A DNA stretch of 64,000 nucleotides from Cellulomonas sp. PhB150 (lineage in GTDB: Bacteria > Actinomycetota > Actinomycetes > Actinomycetales > Cellulomonadaceae): assembly GCF_003755175.1 (NCBI RefSeq), contig NZ_RKHX01000001.1, forward strand, positions 124,001-188,000. The letters run 5' to 3'. The position numbers were made by a program, and so were the translations under genes. How positions within the stretch are numbered: the stretch's first letter is position 1; every line of letters begins with the position of its first letter. Shown here one piece after another: positions 38,122 to 46,761 of the stretch. The notes beneath the pieces are model-generated. The model did no database searches. It was given only the letters and a program-made list of their open reading frames with translations, and had not been told where the DNA came from.

Positions 38122-40560
38122 TCAGACGTACTCGTTGCGGCGCAGCCACCGCATCGCCGCCGCTCCCCAGATCGGGGGGAGGTAGAACGTCACGAGCCGG
38201 AACGTGATGGCCGTCGAGACGGCGATCGCACTCGGCACCCCGATGGCCTGCAGGCCCACGGTGAGCCCGGCCTCGGTCACCCCCATGCCGCCGGGGACCG
38301 GCATGATGCCGGAGAACAGGCTGACGAAGGTGTTGATGAGGATCAGCTGCGAGAAGTGCGCGGTCTGGCCGAACGCGTGCAGGCACAGCCCGAGGATGAC
38401 GGCCTGGATGAGCTGCACACCGAGGTTGCCGCCCAGCATCGTCGCCACCTTCGCCGGGCGGCGCAGCACGCTGAGCGCCGACTGGGCCGAGTGGGCCTGC
38501 TCGGCCACGACGGAGCGCAGCCTCGGGATCGCGGTGGTGATGCTCCGCCGCACCCGGGGGACCGCCAGGGCGATGACGACACCGAGCACGACGAGCCCGA
38601 CGAGCAGCGCGATCAGGGGAGTGCTCGACGACCCGTCGTCCGTCGTCGTCCCGGAGCCGGCGAACAGGGGAGAGGAGAAGCCGGGCAGCCCGCTCACGAC
38701 GATGACCAGCAGCAACGTGACCTGCACGACGAACCCGCTGACGCTGTCGATGACGCCGAACGAGACCGCCGTCGCGGCGGGGATCCCGAACTTCTGGAAG
38801 AACCGCACCTGCAGCGCGAGCCGGGCGGCGCTCGCCGGCAGCACGAGCGCGATGAACTGGATCGCGTACTGCAGCATGAGGACCGGGAGGTAGCGCAGGC
38901 GCGCGGTGATCGCGCCCAGCGTGGCGGCGGCGGACGACACCTGGATCCACGGCGTCAGCACGAGCGCCGCGAGGAGCCAGCCCCAGTCGGCGGAACCGAG
39001 CGCCGCGGCCACGCTCGCCACGTCGATGCCCGCCAGCAGCGTGACCACGACGTACGCGAGCAGCCCGACGACGAGCACGGTCCCGATCGACCGCGGCGTC
39101 ACGCGGCGCAGGCGCTCCAGCGGGGGCTCCTCGACGCCGGCCAGCTCGACCGCTGCCGCGCGGAGCTCGTCGAGCGACCAGGTGGCGGCGCGGACGCCGG
39201 CACGCGTGCTGCGCCCCAGGGCGGCCGGCTGCAGGTACGGCAGCACCTCCGCGAGGCCCTCGGTCCCGACCGCGCCGACCGCCGACGCGAGCGCGCGGTC
39301 CGGGCCGACCGCGAGCGCCGTCGCGACGAGCAGCTGGGCGCGGTCCAGGCACAGCTCGCTCTCGTCCGACGTCCGGGTCGCGGCGTCGAAGTCCGCCAGC
39401 GCGACGAGGCCGTCCTCGCGGACGACGACCCGGCTGCCGTCGATCCGGCCGTGCGCGATGCCGGCCCGGTTGAGCGCGACCACCGACTGCCACGCGCCGC
39501 CGAGCTGGTCGTCGCTCAGGGCCGCGCCGACCTCGCCCAGTGACGTGCGCGGAGCACTCGTCACCAGCAGCGCGTCGCCCTGCTCGGTGATCCCCACCGC
39601 CACGACGTCGAGCGTCGGCACGCCCGCCTGCGCGGCCAGCAGGGTGAACAGGGCCTCGTGCTCGACCCGGGACCGCCGGGTGCTCCACACGTGCGCACGC
39701 TCGCCGCGGCGGGTCAGCGCGGTCCACAGCGACCCGACGACCTGGCTGTCCCACTCGTCACGGCCGTAGACCGTGACGAGGACCTCCGAGCCGTCGAGCG
39801 TGCGGCCCGCGAGCAGGTTGTCGGCGCCCGCTCGGTCGGCCGTCGAGACCATCTCCGACGTCGGCACCTCGAGGTCCAGGAGCGCGACCTGGACCTGGCC
39901 GTCGGAGAGGCGCCCGGGCGGCGACCCGAGCGCCAGGTGGACGACCGCCGCTGCCGCGACGCCCACGGCGATCGCCGCGGTCGCGCCGAGCACGTTCGTC
40001 GCGTCGAGCCCGACCGCCGCCACCGCACCCAGGGCCAGGACGAACCGGCTCGCGTACCGCCACGGCCGTGCCAGGTGCGGCGACGCCGTGACGACGATCG
40101 CCGTGATGACCGCGACCCGGGTCGCGATGTAGACAACCGGCGGCCCGGAGGAGACGAAGGCGTGCACGATGGCCGACGCGTCGGTCCCGGCGGCCGCCCC
40201 GACGGCGACCGCCGCGCCGAACGCGACGGCACCGGCGACCACCTGGTCCACCAGGAGCCGGCGGCGTCCCCGGCTGAGCGCCGCGAGCAGGACGACTCCC
40301 AGCGCCCACAGCGTCAGGACCGCGTAGATGATCGTCCAGAGCCAGCCGAGCACGGGCTGGAGCCATGCGAGGAGCGTGCCGACCGCCCGGTCGCCCCCGG
40401 TCGGCCCGGGGGCGGCGAGCGAGAGCACGGCGAGCACGACGAGCGAGGCGACCAGCAGGAGGATGTCCGTGGGCCGGCGCTGCCGCGGCGCGTCGGCAGC
40501 CGAGGACCACATGCGGACGAACCCGCCCGCGTACCGCTGGCCCTCGACCGGCCTGGCCAT
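38122..40560 (-). CDS. Fusion protein: membrane domain, pseudokinase-like domain and UPF0104 (LPG synthase/flippase-like) domain
   Basis: 812 residues. An N-terminal membrane region (about 30-215) is followed by a soluble kinase-like domain (~240-450). There, the catalytic loop reads AHGRIDGSRVVV where HRDLKPEN would be, and the metal loop reads ADFDA, so catalytic Asp and Asn seem lost. The C-terminal ~320 residues form the lysylphosphatidylglycerol synthase-type UPF0104 membrane domain (PVPGGMGVTEAG). No GNAT-like LPG synthase catalytic domain is attached, so lipid translocation rather than aminoacylation is likelier. ATG at 40560 follows CAGGAGA by six bases. Confidence 0.85.
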   Translation of the reverse strand: MARPVEGQRYAGGFVRMWSSAADAPRQRRPTDILLLVASLVVLAVLSLAAPGPTGGDRAVGTLLAWLQPVLGWLWTIIYAVLTLWALGVVLLAALSRGRRRLLVDQVVAGAVAFGAAVAVGAAAGTDASAIVHAFVSSGPPVVYIATRVAVITAIVVTASPHLARPWRYASRFVLALGAVAAVGLDATNVLGATAAIAVGVAAAAVVHLALGSPPGRLSDGQVQVALLDLEVPTSEMVSTADRAGADNLLAGRTLDGSEVLVTVYGRDEWDSQVVGSLWTALTRRGERAHVWSTRRSRVEHEALFTLLAAQAGVPTLDVVAVGITEQGDALLVTSAPRTSLGEVGAALSDDQLGGAWQSVVALNRAGIAHGRIDGSRVVVREDGLVALADFDAATRTSDESELCLDRAQLLVATALAVGPDRALASAVGAVGTEGLAEVLPYLQPAALGRSTRAGVRAATWSLDELRAAAVELAGVEEPPLERLRRVTPRSIGTVLVVGLLAYVVVTLLAGIDVASVAAALGSADWGWLLAALVLTPWIQVSSAAATLGAITARLRYLPVLMLQYAIQFIALVLPASAARLALQVRFFQKFGIPAATAVSFGVIDSVSGFVVQVTLLLVIVVSGLPGFSSPLFAGSGTTTDDGSSSTPLIALLVGLVVLGVVIALAVPRVRRSITTAIPRLRSVVAEQAHSAQSALSVLRRPAKVATMLGGNLGVQLIQAVILGLCLHAFGQTAHFSQLILINTFVSLFSGIMPVPGGMGVTEAGLTVGLQAIGVPSAIAVSTAITFRLVTFYLPPIWGAAAMRWLRRNEYV

Positions 40561-40673
40561 CTGGTCTCCTGGGAACGTGGTGCGACGTCGCCCGACAGGC
40601 GATCTGCCGAGGCTACTGGCCCGGAGCCCTGCCGTGGGCGGAGACGGTGGTCGCGAGCACGGCGGTGTGCGAG

Positions 40674-40747
40674 TGCCCCGAGTGGGATTCGAACCCACAC
40701 TGGATCGGGTTTGAGCCGAACGCCTCTGCCGGTTGGGCTATCGGGGC
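40674..40747 (-). tRNA. tRNA with anticodon CAA (Leu), short variable arm
   Basis: On the minus strand a 74-base cloverleaf folds: acceptor GCCCCGA/TCGGGGC, a three-pair D stem with a Leu-like loop containing GG, anticodon loop CTCAAAC, T arm GTGGG-TTCGAAT-CCCAC and discriminator A. The anticodon CAA reads TTG (Leu). The variable region is only five bases (CCAGT), whereas Leu tRNAs normally have a long extra arm. The first anticodon-stem pair is T-T. CCA is not encoded. Confidence 0.85.
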
Positions 40748-40831
40748 CAGCGAAAAGCATAGGGCCAGCCCGCGCGCGCACGTGTCACCACTCACAGCAG
40801 CAACTGATGACGCGCGGAGGCGCTGCACCGT

Positions 40832-40837
40832 TACGCT
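40832..40837 (+). promoter_or_regulatory. Putative -10 element of the ANTAR response regulator (leaderless)
   Basis: TACGCT ends six bases before the GTG at 40844. It decides between two in-frame GTGs (40838, 40844) in favour of the second. Confidence 0.5.
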
Positions 40838-40843
40838 GTGCCC

Positions 40844-41518
40844 GTGACCAAGGACGCCCCCGCCACCCCCACCGATGCCATCGATGTCACCACCGCCGGT
40901 GAGCCCGTCGAGCCCGAGGTGGTCCCCGCCGACCGCCCGAAGCGCCGCGCGGTCGTCGTGGAGGACGAGGCCCTCATCCGCATGGACGTCGTCGAGACGC
41001 TGCGCGATGCCGGGTTCGACGTCGTCGGCGAGGCGGGCGACGGCGAGCAGGCGGTCGCGCTGGCCACCGAGCTCAAGCCCGACATCATCGTCATGGACGT
41101 GAAGATGCCCGTCCTGGACGGCATCTCCGCGGCCGAGCGCATCGGCAAGGCGCACCTCGCCCCGGTCGTCCTGCTCACCGCATTCTCGCAGACCGAGCTC
41201 GTCGAGCGGGCCCGCGACGCCGGGGCGATGGCCTACGTCGTCAAGCCGTTCAGCCCCGCGGACCTGCTTCCGGCCGTCGAGATCGCGATCTCGCGCTACG
41301 CGCAGATCAGCGCGCTCGAGGCCGAGGTCGCGGACATGGCGGACCGGTTCGAGACCCGCAAGCGCGTGGACCGGGCCAAGGGCCTGCTCATGACGAAGAT
41401 GGGCCTGTCGGAGCCGGAGTCGTTCCGCTGGATCCAGAAGACGTCGATGGACCGTCGCCTGACGATGCGCGAGGTGGCCGACGCGGTCATCGAGCAGGTC
41501 GGCGGCGGCGCGTCCTGA
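40844..41518 (+). CDS. pdtaR: ANTAR-domain response regulator, PdtaR-like
   Basis: About 224 residues. Receiver domain with acidic pocket VVEDEALIRMD, phospho-acceptor Asp near 85 in VMDVKMPVLDG, and the Lys of YVVKPFSP. The C-terminal ANTAR RNA-binding domain reads RVDRAKGLLMTKMGLSEPESFRWIQKTSMDRRLTMREVADAV. Such proteins bind paired hairpin RNAs to prevent transcription termination. No sensor kinase is adjacent. A GTG at 40838 is an alternative start. Ends at a hairpin terminator. Confidence 0.95.
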   Translation: MTKDAPATPTDAIDVTTAGEPVEPEVVPADRPKRRAVVVEDEALIRMDVVETLRDAGFDVVGEAGDGEQAVALATELKPDIIVMDVKMPVLDGISAAERIGKAHLAPVVLLTAFSQTELVERARDAGAMAYVVKPFSPADLLPAVEIAISRYAQISALEAEVADMADRFETRKRVDRAKGLLMTKMGLSEPESFRWIQKTSMDRRLTMREVADAVIEQVGGGAS

Positions 41519-41539
41519 CAGCGCTCCCACGCACGCGCC

Positions 41540-41559
41540 AGGCCCGCTCCGGCGGGCCT
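41540..41559. terminator. Intrinsic terminator between pdtaR and the EEP hydrolase
   Basis: Eight-pair stem AGGCCCGC/GCGGGCCT with a TCCG loop, placed between convergent genes. No long T tract. Confidence 0.7.
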
Positions 41560-41567
41560 CTCGCGTC

Positions 41568-42326
41568 TCAGGAGCCGAACGCCAGGTCGACGACGAGCGC
41601 GCGGTGGTCGGACAGGCCCGTGTCCACGGTTGTCGCCGGGCCGGCGGCCCGGACGGCGCCGCGACCGAGCACGTGGTCGATCTGCCGCACGGGGGTCGAC
41701 ACCGGGTAGGTCGCGCCCGTGGCCAGCGCGGTGAAGCCCGAAGTCGCGGCCGCCTGCGCGGGGAGCATGTTCAGGTCGCCCATCAGCACGGTCGGTCGCG
41801 GCCAGCGGCTCGTCGCCTCGACCAGGACGTCGAGCTGGTGCCCGTTCCAGCTCGGCAGCCAGCTCAGGTGCGTCCCGACGACGGTCACCGGTCCGGCGTC
41901 GGTCGACACGACGGCGACGACGGCGGCGCGTGGCTCGTCCCGCACGGGCCGGCGGACCCGGCCGGAGCCCACCCACGTGATCCCGGGGCGCCCGGCCAGG
42001 TGCACGACGTCCCACTCGAGCACCGGGACGCGCGAGAGGACCGCGATCCCGTAGGCAGGCCGGCCGGCGGGCACCGACCCGGCCGCGCGCCACAGCCCCG
42101 GCACGCCCCGCATCGTGGGGACGAACCGGTGCTCCGCGCCGCCCATCGCGTCGGCTGCCACCTCGGTCAGCACCGCGCGGCGTGAGCGACGTTGGTGGTG
42201 GTCGACCTCCTGGAGCACGAGCACGTCGACGTCCAGGTCCCGGACGGCGGCCGCGAAACGCTCGACGTCGACGCGCCGGTCGGACTCCGAGCGACCGTGC
42301 TGGATGTTGTAGGTGGCGACGCGCAT
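41568..42326 (-). CDS. Endonuclease/exonuclease/phosphatase (EEP) family hydrolase
   Basis: 252 residues. The fold signature runs from MRVATYNIQHGR (metal-binding Asn), through LQEVDHH (metal Glu) and GTHLSWLP (catalytic His), to MGDLNMLP and LSDHRALVVDL at the end. Substrate could be nucleic acid, a sugar phosphate or a phospholipid head group; no signal peptide is seen. CATGAT lies six bases before the ATG, so the mRNA is probably leaderless. Confidence 0.92.
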   Translation of the reverse strand: MRVATYNIQHGRSESDRRVDVERFAAAVRDLDVDVLVLQEVDHHQRRSRRAVLTEVAADAMGGAEHRFVPTMRGVPGLWRAAGSVPAGRPAYGIAVLSRVPVLEWDVVHLAGRPGITWVGSGRVRRPVRDEPRAAVVAVVSTDAGPVTVVGTHLSWLPSWNGHQLDVLVEATSRWPRPTVLMGDLNMLPAQAAATSGFTALATGATYPVSTPVRQIDHVLGRGAVRAAGPATTVDTGLSDHRALVVDLAFGS

Positions 42327-42332
42327 GCGGCG

Positions 42333-42338
42333 ATCATG
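42333..42338 (-). promoter_or_regulatory. Putative -10 element of the EEP hydrolase (leaderless)
   Basis: CATGAT on the minus strand, six bases from the ATG at 42326. Confidence 0.4.
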
Positions 42339-42559
42339 GCCCGTCGGGCACCGCTCCGCAGCGGGGTCGCACGCAACAGATCGCGCTTCACCCCGTGGAA
42401 ATCGGTCAGATGTCCAACTTTCGTGTCCATCTCGTGACCTGAGGTGCCCGAACCTCTAGGCAAGACGACCCGGTTGGGCCATGATCGGCAACGGCGCCAC
42501 CGCGGGCAGAGGCGGTGCCACCCCGACCGGATCCCCCTCGTCCCGTCTGGAGGTTGCCC

Positions 42560-43237
42560 GTGCGCCCCGGAGTTCACGTCAGTCCCGCAGGACCCGACGA
42601 TCTCGACACGCTCGTCGAGCTCTGCCTGGCCGCGCGCACCGAGGCCGCGGTCGGTGCGCAGCTCTGCACGGACGACACCGAGCGGCTCCGTGACCAGCTC
42701 GGCACGCTGCTGGCCGTCCCGGGCGGCCTCATCCTGGTCGGCACGGTCGACGGCACGCCCGCGGGCATGCTGCTCGCGCGGCTCGTCGGGCCCAGCCTCT
42801 TCACCGACGCGGTGAGCCTGAACCTCGAGGCCGTCTACGTGCTGCCCGACGCCCGTCGCCGCGGGCTCGGGCACATGCTGCTGGCCACGGTCGCGCAGCA
42901 GGCCGACGAGTCCGGCGCGATCGACGTGTACGCGACGCCGCTGCCCGGCAGCCGCGGCATGCAGCGCTTCCTCGCGCGGCTCGGCTTCGCGCCGGCGGCC
43001 GCCCACCGCGTGGTCACGACCTCCGCGCTGCAGCGCCGCCTCGCGCACGAGGGCGCCGGACCCGCGCGCCGCAGCGCGCCGCGCGGGCTCGAGGACCTCA
43101 TCGCCCGACGGCGCCAGGTGCGCGAGAGCCGCAGCGCGTCCGCCGCGATCGATCAGGCGTCGGTGTCGATCACCATGCAGGTCAACCGCGCGGTGCAGAT
43201 GCGTCGCCCGTCGGCGTCCTCGACGACCACCTGGTAG
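42560..43237 (+). CDS. GNAT-family N-acetyltransferase
   Basis: 225 residues. Motif A is LNLEAVYVLPDARRRGLGHMLLATVAQQAD; FLARLGFAP follows. The last ~60 residues are basic and Ser-rich and unlike a GNAT core. The final 85 bases lie antisense to the end of the thioesterase gene. GTG at 42560 has GGAGG six bases upstream; an in-frame ATG at 42515 lacks one. The 233 bases before it hold a modest CACCGC/GCGGTG hairpin and nothing else I recognise. Confidence 0.82.
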   Translation: MRPGVHVSPAGPDDLDTLVELCLAARTEAAVGAQLCTDDTERLRDQLGTLLAVPGGLILVGTVDGTPAGMLLARLVGPSLFTDAVSLNLEAVYVLPDARRRGLGHMLLATVAQQADESGAIDVYATPLPGSRGMQRFLARLGFAPAAAHRVVTTSALQRRLAHEGAGPARRSAPRGLEDLIARRRQVRESRSASAAIDQASVSITMQVNRAVQMRRPSASSTTTW

Positions 43238-43566
43238 GTCGCGAGCGTCCGCCCCAGGTGGAGCGCCGTCGCGGTCCCCGTGACGATCCCGCTGCGTGCG
43301 GACCGGTGGTGCGTCGCGCTGAGCTCGATGCCGACGGCCGCCCGGCCCGGGCCGGCGTGCACCTGCGCCGCGTAGGACCCGAGGGTCTCGGCCAGCACCC
43401 CGGACGCGCCGCCGTGCAGGAGGCCGTAGGGCTGGATGTTGCCCGCGACGGGCATCGTCCCGACGGCGCGCTCGCGCGTGACCTCGGTGATCTCGATCCC
43501 CATCCGCTCGATGAGGGTGCCGGCGGCGGGGGGCAGGGACGCGGTGGCGTCGGTCGTGTCGGTCAT
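43153..43566 (-). CDS. Hotdog-fold thioesterase (PaaI-like)
   Basis: 137 residues. Contains the hotdog signature NIQPYGLLHGGASGVLAETLGSYAA with the catalytic acidic residue on the central helix, then VGIELSATHHRSARSGIVTGTA. Likely hydrolyses acyl- or aryl-CoA thioesters. Start codons of this gene and polA are only 19 bases apart and diverge. CAACCT seven bases upstream of its ATG coincides with the polA -10. Confidence 0.9.
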   Translation of the reverse strand: MTDTTDATASLPPAAGTLIERMGIEITEVTRERAVGTMPVAGNIQPYGLLHGGASGVLAETLGSYAAQVHAGPGRAAVGIELSATHHRSARSGIVTGTATALHLGRTLATYQVVVEDADGRRICTARLTCMVIDTDA

Positions 43567-43572
43567 GGCAGA

Positions 43573-43579
43573 TAGGTTG
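43573..43579. promoter_or_regulatory. Overlapping divergent -10 elements of polA and the thioesterase gene
   Basis: Top strand TAGGTT (43573-43578) ends seven bases before the polA GTG. Bottom strand CAACCT (43579-43574) ends seven bases before the thioesterase ATG. Both genes would then be leaderless and share one melted region. Confidence 0.5.
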
Positions 43580-43585
43580 GCACCC

Positions 43586-46294
43586 GTGAGCGACGCACAG
43601 CCAGCCCGACTTCTTCTGATCGACGGACACTCCATGGCGTACCGGGCGTTCTTCGCCCTCCCGGTGGACAAGTTCGCGACCTCGTCGGGCCAGCCCACCA
43701 ACGCCGTGTTCGGGTTCGTCTCGATGCTCGCCAACCTGCTGCGCGACGAGGCACCGACGCACGCGGCCGTCGCGTTCGACCTCGGCCGGACCACGTTCCG
43801 CACCGAGGAGTACGAGGCGTACAAGGGCAACCGCGACGCGACGCCCGCTCCGTTCAAGGGCCAGGTCGACGTCATCCGCCGCGTGCTCGAGACGATGCAC
43901 ATCCCCGTGCTGACCAAGGAGCGGTTCGAGGCCGACGACATCCTCGCGACGCTGTCGCGGCAGGCCGACGCGCAGGGGATGCAGGTGCTGATCTGCTCGG
44001 GCGACCGCGACTCGTTCCAGCTCGTGACCGACGACGTGACCGTGCTGTACCCGGTCAAGGGTGTCTCCGAGCTCGCACGCATGACTCCGGAGGCGGTCGA
44101 GGCCAAGTACGGCGTCGGGCCCGCTCGGTACCCGGACCTCGCGGCCCTCGTCGGCGAGACGAGCGACAACCTGCCCGGCATCCCCGGTGTCGGTCCCAAG
44201 ACCGCCGCCAAGTGGATCGTGCAGTTCGACGGGCTCGAGAACATCCTCGCGAGCGCGGACCAGGTGCCCGGCAAGGCGGGGGAGTCGCTGCGCGAGAACC
44301 TCGAGCAGGTCGCGCTCAACCGTCGGCTCAACGCCCTGATCACCGACCTCGAGCTGCCGCTCGGGCCCGAGGACCTCGCCGCCCGGGCCTGGGACCGCCC
44401 GGCGCTGCACGCGATCCTCGACGAGCTCGAGTTCCGCACGCTGCGCGACCGGCTGTTCGCCATGCTGGACGACGAGGAGCAGGCGGCCTCCGTCGATGCC
44501 GCCGCGGCGACGCTCGACGTCGCGCAGCTGGCCGAGGGCGAGCTCGCCGACTGGCTCGGGCAGCGCACGGGCCGGCTGCTCGGCGTGGACGTGCGCGGCT
44601 CGGGGGCGCCCGCGGCGCCCGACGCGTGGGGCATCGCGATCGCCGACGACGAGGGTCAGGCGGTCGCCCTGGACCTCCAGCAGATCGCCCCGGCCGACGA
44701 CGCGACGCTCGCCGCCTGGCTCGCCGACGCGGACGCACCGAAGTCGATCCACGGCGCCAAGGTCGCCTGGCACGCCCTCGCCGGTCGCGGCCTCGCGCTG
44801 GCGGGAGTCGTCTTCGACACCGAGCTCGCCGCCTACCTGTGCCAGCCGGACCGGCGCGCGTACGACCTGGCCGACCTCGCGATCGGCTACCTGCGCCGCG
44901 AGCTGGGCGGCGACGACGGCTCGTCGGACGGTCAGGGCGCCCTGGACCTCGAGCTGGGCGGGTCCGACGAGGGCCGCCGGGCCGCCGTGCGCGCCGCGGC
45001 CGTCCGGGACCTGACCGACGTGCTCGACGGCGAGGTCGGCGACCGCGGCCTGACCCACCTGCTCACGGACCTCGAGCTGCCGCTGCAGGACGTGCTCGGC
45101 CGCATGGAGCGCACGGGCATCGCGATCGACACCGAGTACCTCTCGAGCCTCGAGCGCTCGTACGACGCCACGGTGCGCGAGGCGGCCGCCGAGGCGTACG
45201 CGGTGATCGGCCGCGAGGTCAACCTCGGGTCGCCCAAGCAGCTCCAGGAGGTCCTGTTCGACCAGCTGGGCATGCCCAAGACCAAGAAGATCAAGACCGG
45301 CTACACGACCGACGCGGCGGCGCTGACGGACCTGTTCGGCCGCACCCAGCACCCGTTCCTCGAGCACCTGCTCGCGCACCGCGACGCCATCCGGCTGCGG
45401 CAGACGGTCGAGGGGCTGCTGCGCTCGGTCGCGCCGGACGGTCGGATCCACACGACGTTCCAGCAGACGATCGCCGCGACGGGCCGCCTGTCCTCCGCCG
45501 ACCCGAACCTGCAGAACATCCCGATCCGCACCGAGGCGGGCCGCCAGATCCGCCGCGCGTTCGTGGTGGGCGACGGCTACGAGACGCTCGTGACCGCCGA
45601 CTACTCGCAGATCGAGATGCGGATCATGGCGCACCTGTCGGGCGACGAGGGGCTCATCGAGGCGTTCCGCTCGGGCGAGGACCTGCACAGCTATGTCGGC
45701 TCGCGGGTGTTCGGGGTGCCGACGACCGACGTGAGCGCCGCGCAGCGCTCGAAGATCAAGGCGATGAGCTACGGGCTGGCCTACGGGCTCTCGGCCTACG
45801 GGCTCTCGCAGCAGCTCTCGATCGCGCCCGCCGAGGCGTCCGCGCTCATGACCGACTACTTCGAGCGGTTCGGCGGCGTGCGCGACTACCTGACGAGCGT
45901 CGTCGACGAGGCGCGCAGCACGGGCTACACCGCCACGATCCTCGGTCGCCGGCGCTACCTGCCCGACCTGACCAGCGACAACCGCCAGCGCCGGGAGGTG
46001 GCCGAGCGGATGGCGCTCAACGCCCCGATCCAGGGCAGCGCGGCGGACCTCATCAAGGTCGCGATGCTCGGCGTCGACGCCGCGATCAAGGCGGAGGGCC
46101 TCGCGTCGCGGCTCCTGCTGCAGGTGCACGACGAGCTCGTCGTCGAGGTGGCCGCGGGGGAGCGGGACGCCGTCGAGGTGCTGCTGCGCGCGCAGATGGC
46201 TGCGGCCGGCGACGCCGTCCCCGGCGGGCCGTTGAACGTCCCGCTCGACGTGAGCGTGGGCGTCGGGACGAGCTGGCACGAGGCGGGTCACTAG
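43586..46294 (+). CDS. polA: DNA polymerase I
   Basis: About 902 residues: a 5'-3' exonuclease/flap domain (residues 1-300, LLLIDGHSMAYRAFFALP, ICSGDRDSFQL, GVGPKTAAKW), a vestigial proofreading domain, and the polymerase domain with motif A TADYSQIEMRIMAHLSGD, motif B RSKIKAMSYGLAYG and motif C LLLQVHDELVVEV. In the proofreading domain the first DxE site reads VDVRG, so the Glu is lost and 3'-5' activity is probably absent, as in other actinobacterial PolI. The GTG at 43586 was chosen because TAGGTT lies seven bases upstream; an ATG at 43565 would overlap that element. Confidence 0.97.
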   Translation: MSDAQPARLLLIDGHSMAYRAFFALPVDKFATSSGQPTNAVFGFVSMLANLLRDEAPTHAAVAFDLGRTTFRTEEYEAYKGNRDATPAPFKGQVDVIRRVLETMHIPVLTKERFEADDILATLSRQADAQGMQVLICSGDRDSFQLVTDDVTVLYPVKGVSELARMTPEAVEAKYGVGPARYPDLAALVGETSDNLPGIPGVGPKTAAKWIVQFDGLENILASADQVPGKAGESLRENLEQVALNRRLNALITDLELPLGPEDLAARAWDRPALHAILDELEFRTLRDRLFAMLDDEEQAASVDAAAATLDVAQLAEGELADWLGQRTGRLLGVDVRGSGAPAAPDAWGIAIADDEGQAVALDLQQIAPADDATLAAWLADADAPKSIHGAKVAWHALAGRGLALAGVVFDTELAAYLCQPDRRAYDLADLAIGYLRRELGGDDGSSDGQGALDLELGGSDEGRRAAVRAAAVRDLTDVLDGEVGDRGLTHLLTDLELPLQDVLGRMERTGIAIDTEYLSSLERSYDATVREAAAEAYAVIGREVNLGSPKQLQEVLFDQLGMPKTKKIKTGYTTDAAALTDLFGRTQHPFLEHLLAHRDAIRLRQTVEGLLRSVAPDGRIHTTFQQTIAATGRLSSADPNLQNIPIRTEAGRQIRRAFVVGDGYETLVTADYSQIEMRIMAHLSGDEGLIEAFRSGEDLHSYVGSRVFGVPTTDVSAAQRSKIKAMSYGLAYGLSAYGLSQQLSIAPAEASALMTDYFERFGGVRDYLTSVVDEARSTGYTATILGRRRYLPDLTSDNRQRREVAERMALNAPIQGSAADLIKVAMLGVDAAIKAEGLASRLLLQVHDELVVEVAAGERDAVEVLLRAQMAAAGDAVPGGPLNVPLDVSVGVGTSWHEAGH

Positions 46295-46407
46295 CCCCTC
46301 GATCGGGTGGTTCGGCGTGTCGATACCGTTATCAACGTGCGAACCGGGTGAAATGCGACACCCTGGTCCGTGGTGGCAAAGGGGCCACCCCGCACCCTGG
46401 AGGCGCA

Positions 46408-46761
46408 GTGAGCGAAACTGCCGACGGTCTCGAGACCGACTACCAACGCGTCCAACGCAGCGACGAGTTCCAGGCACTCAAGCGCAGGTTCCGGAACTTC
46501 GTGTTCCCGATGACGGCGCTGTTCCTGATCTGGTACTTCGTCTACGTCCTGCTCGCCGACTACGCCCACGACTTCATGGCGACCAAGGTCTGGGGCAACA
46601 TCACGGTCGGCCTGCTGTTCGGGCTCGGCCAGTTCGCGAGCACCTTCATCATCACGATGGTCTACGCGCGGTGGGCCAACAACCGCCAGGACGCCGTCGC
46701 TGAGCGGCTGCGCCTGCACATCGAGGAAGGCACCGTCGACAACCAGGGTGGTGCCGCATGA
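46408..46761 (+). CDS. DUF485 family membrane protein
   Basis: 117 residues. The family segment FQALKRRFRNFVFPMTALFLIWYFVYVLLADYA is followed by a second helix and a QFASTFIITMVYARWANNR stretch. DUF485 (YjcH-like) proteins regularly accompany ActP-type acetate symporters, as here, with an ATGA overlap to the next gene. GTG at 46408 has GGAGG five bases upstream. Confidence 0.92.
   Translation: MSETADGLETDYQRVQRSDEFQALKRRFRNFVFPMTALFLIWYFVYVLLADYAHDFMATKVWGNITVGLLFGLGQFASTFIITMVYARWANNRQDAVAERLRLHIEEGTVDNQGGAA

Noticed and set aside
42480..42559. A CACCGC/GCGGTG hairpin upstream of the GNAT gene considered as a riboswitch.
   Set aside because: The stem is short and imperfect and no known aptamer consensus is visible.
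42167..46477. A 1436-codon antisense frame opposite polA and its neighbours.
   Set aside because: The translation is a low-complexity mixture rich in Arg, Val, Gly and Asp typical of shadow frames, and polA on the sense strand is intact.
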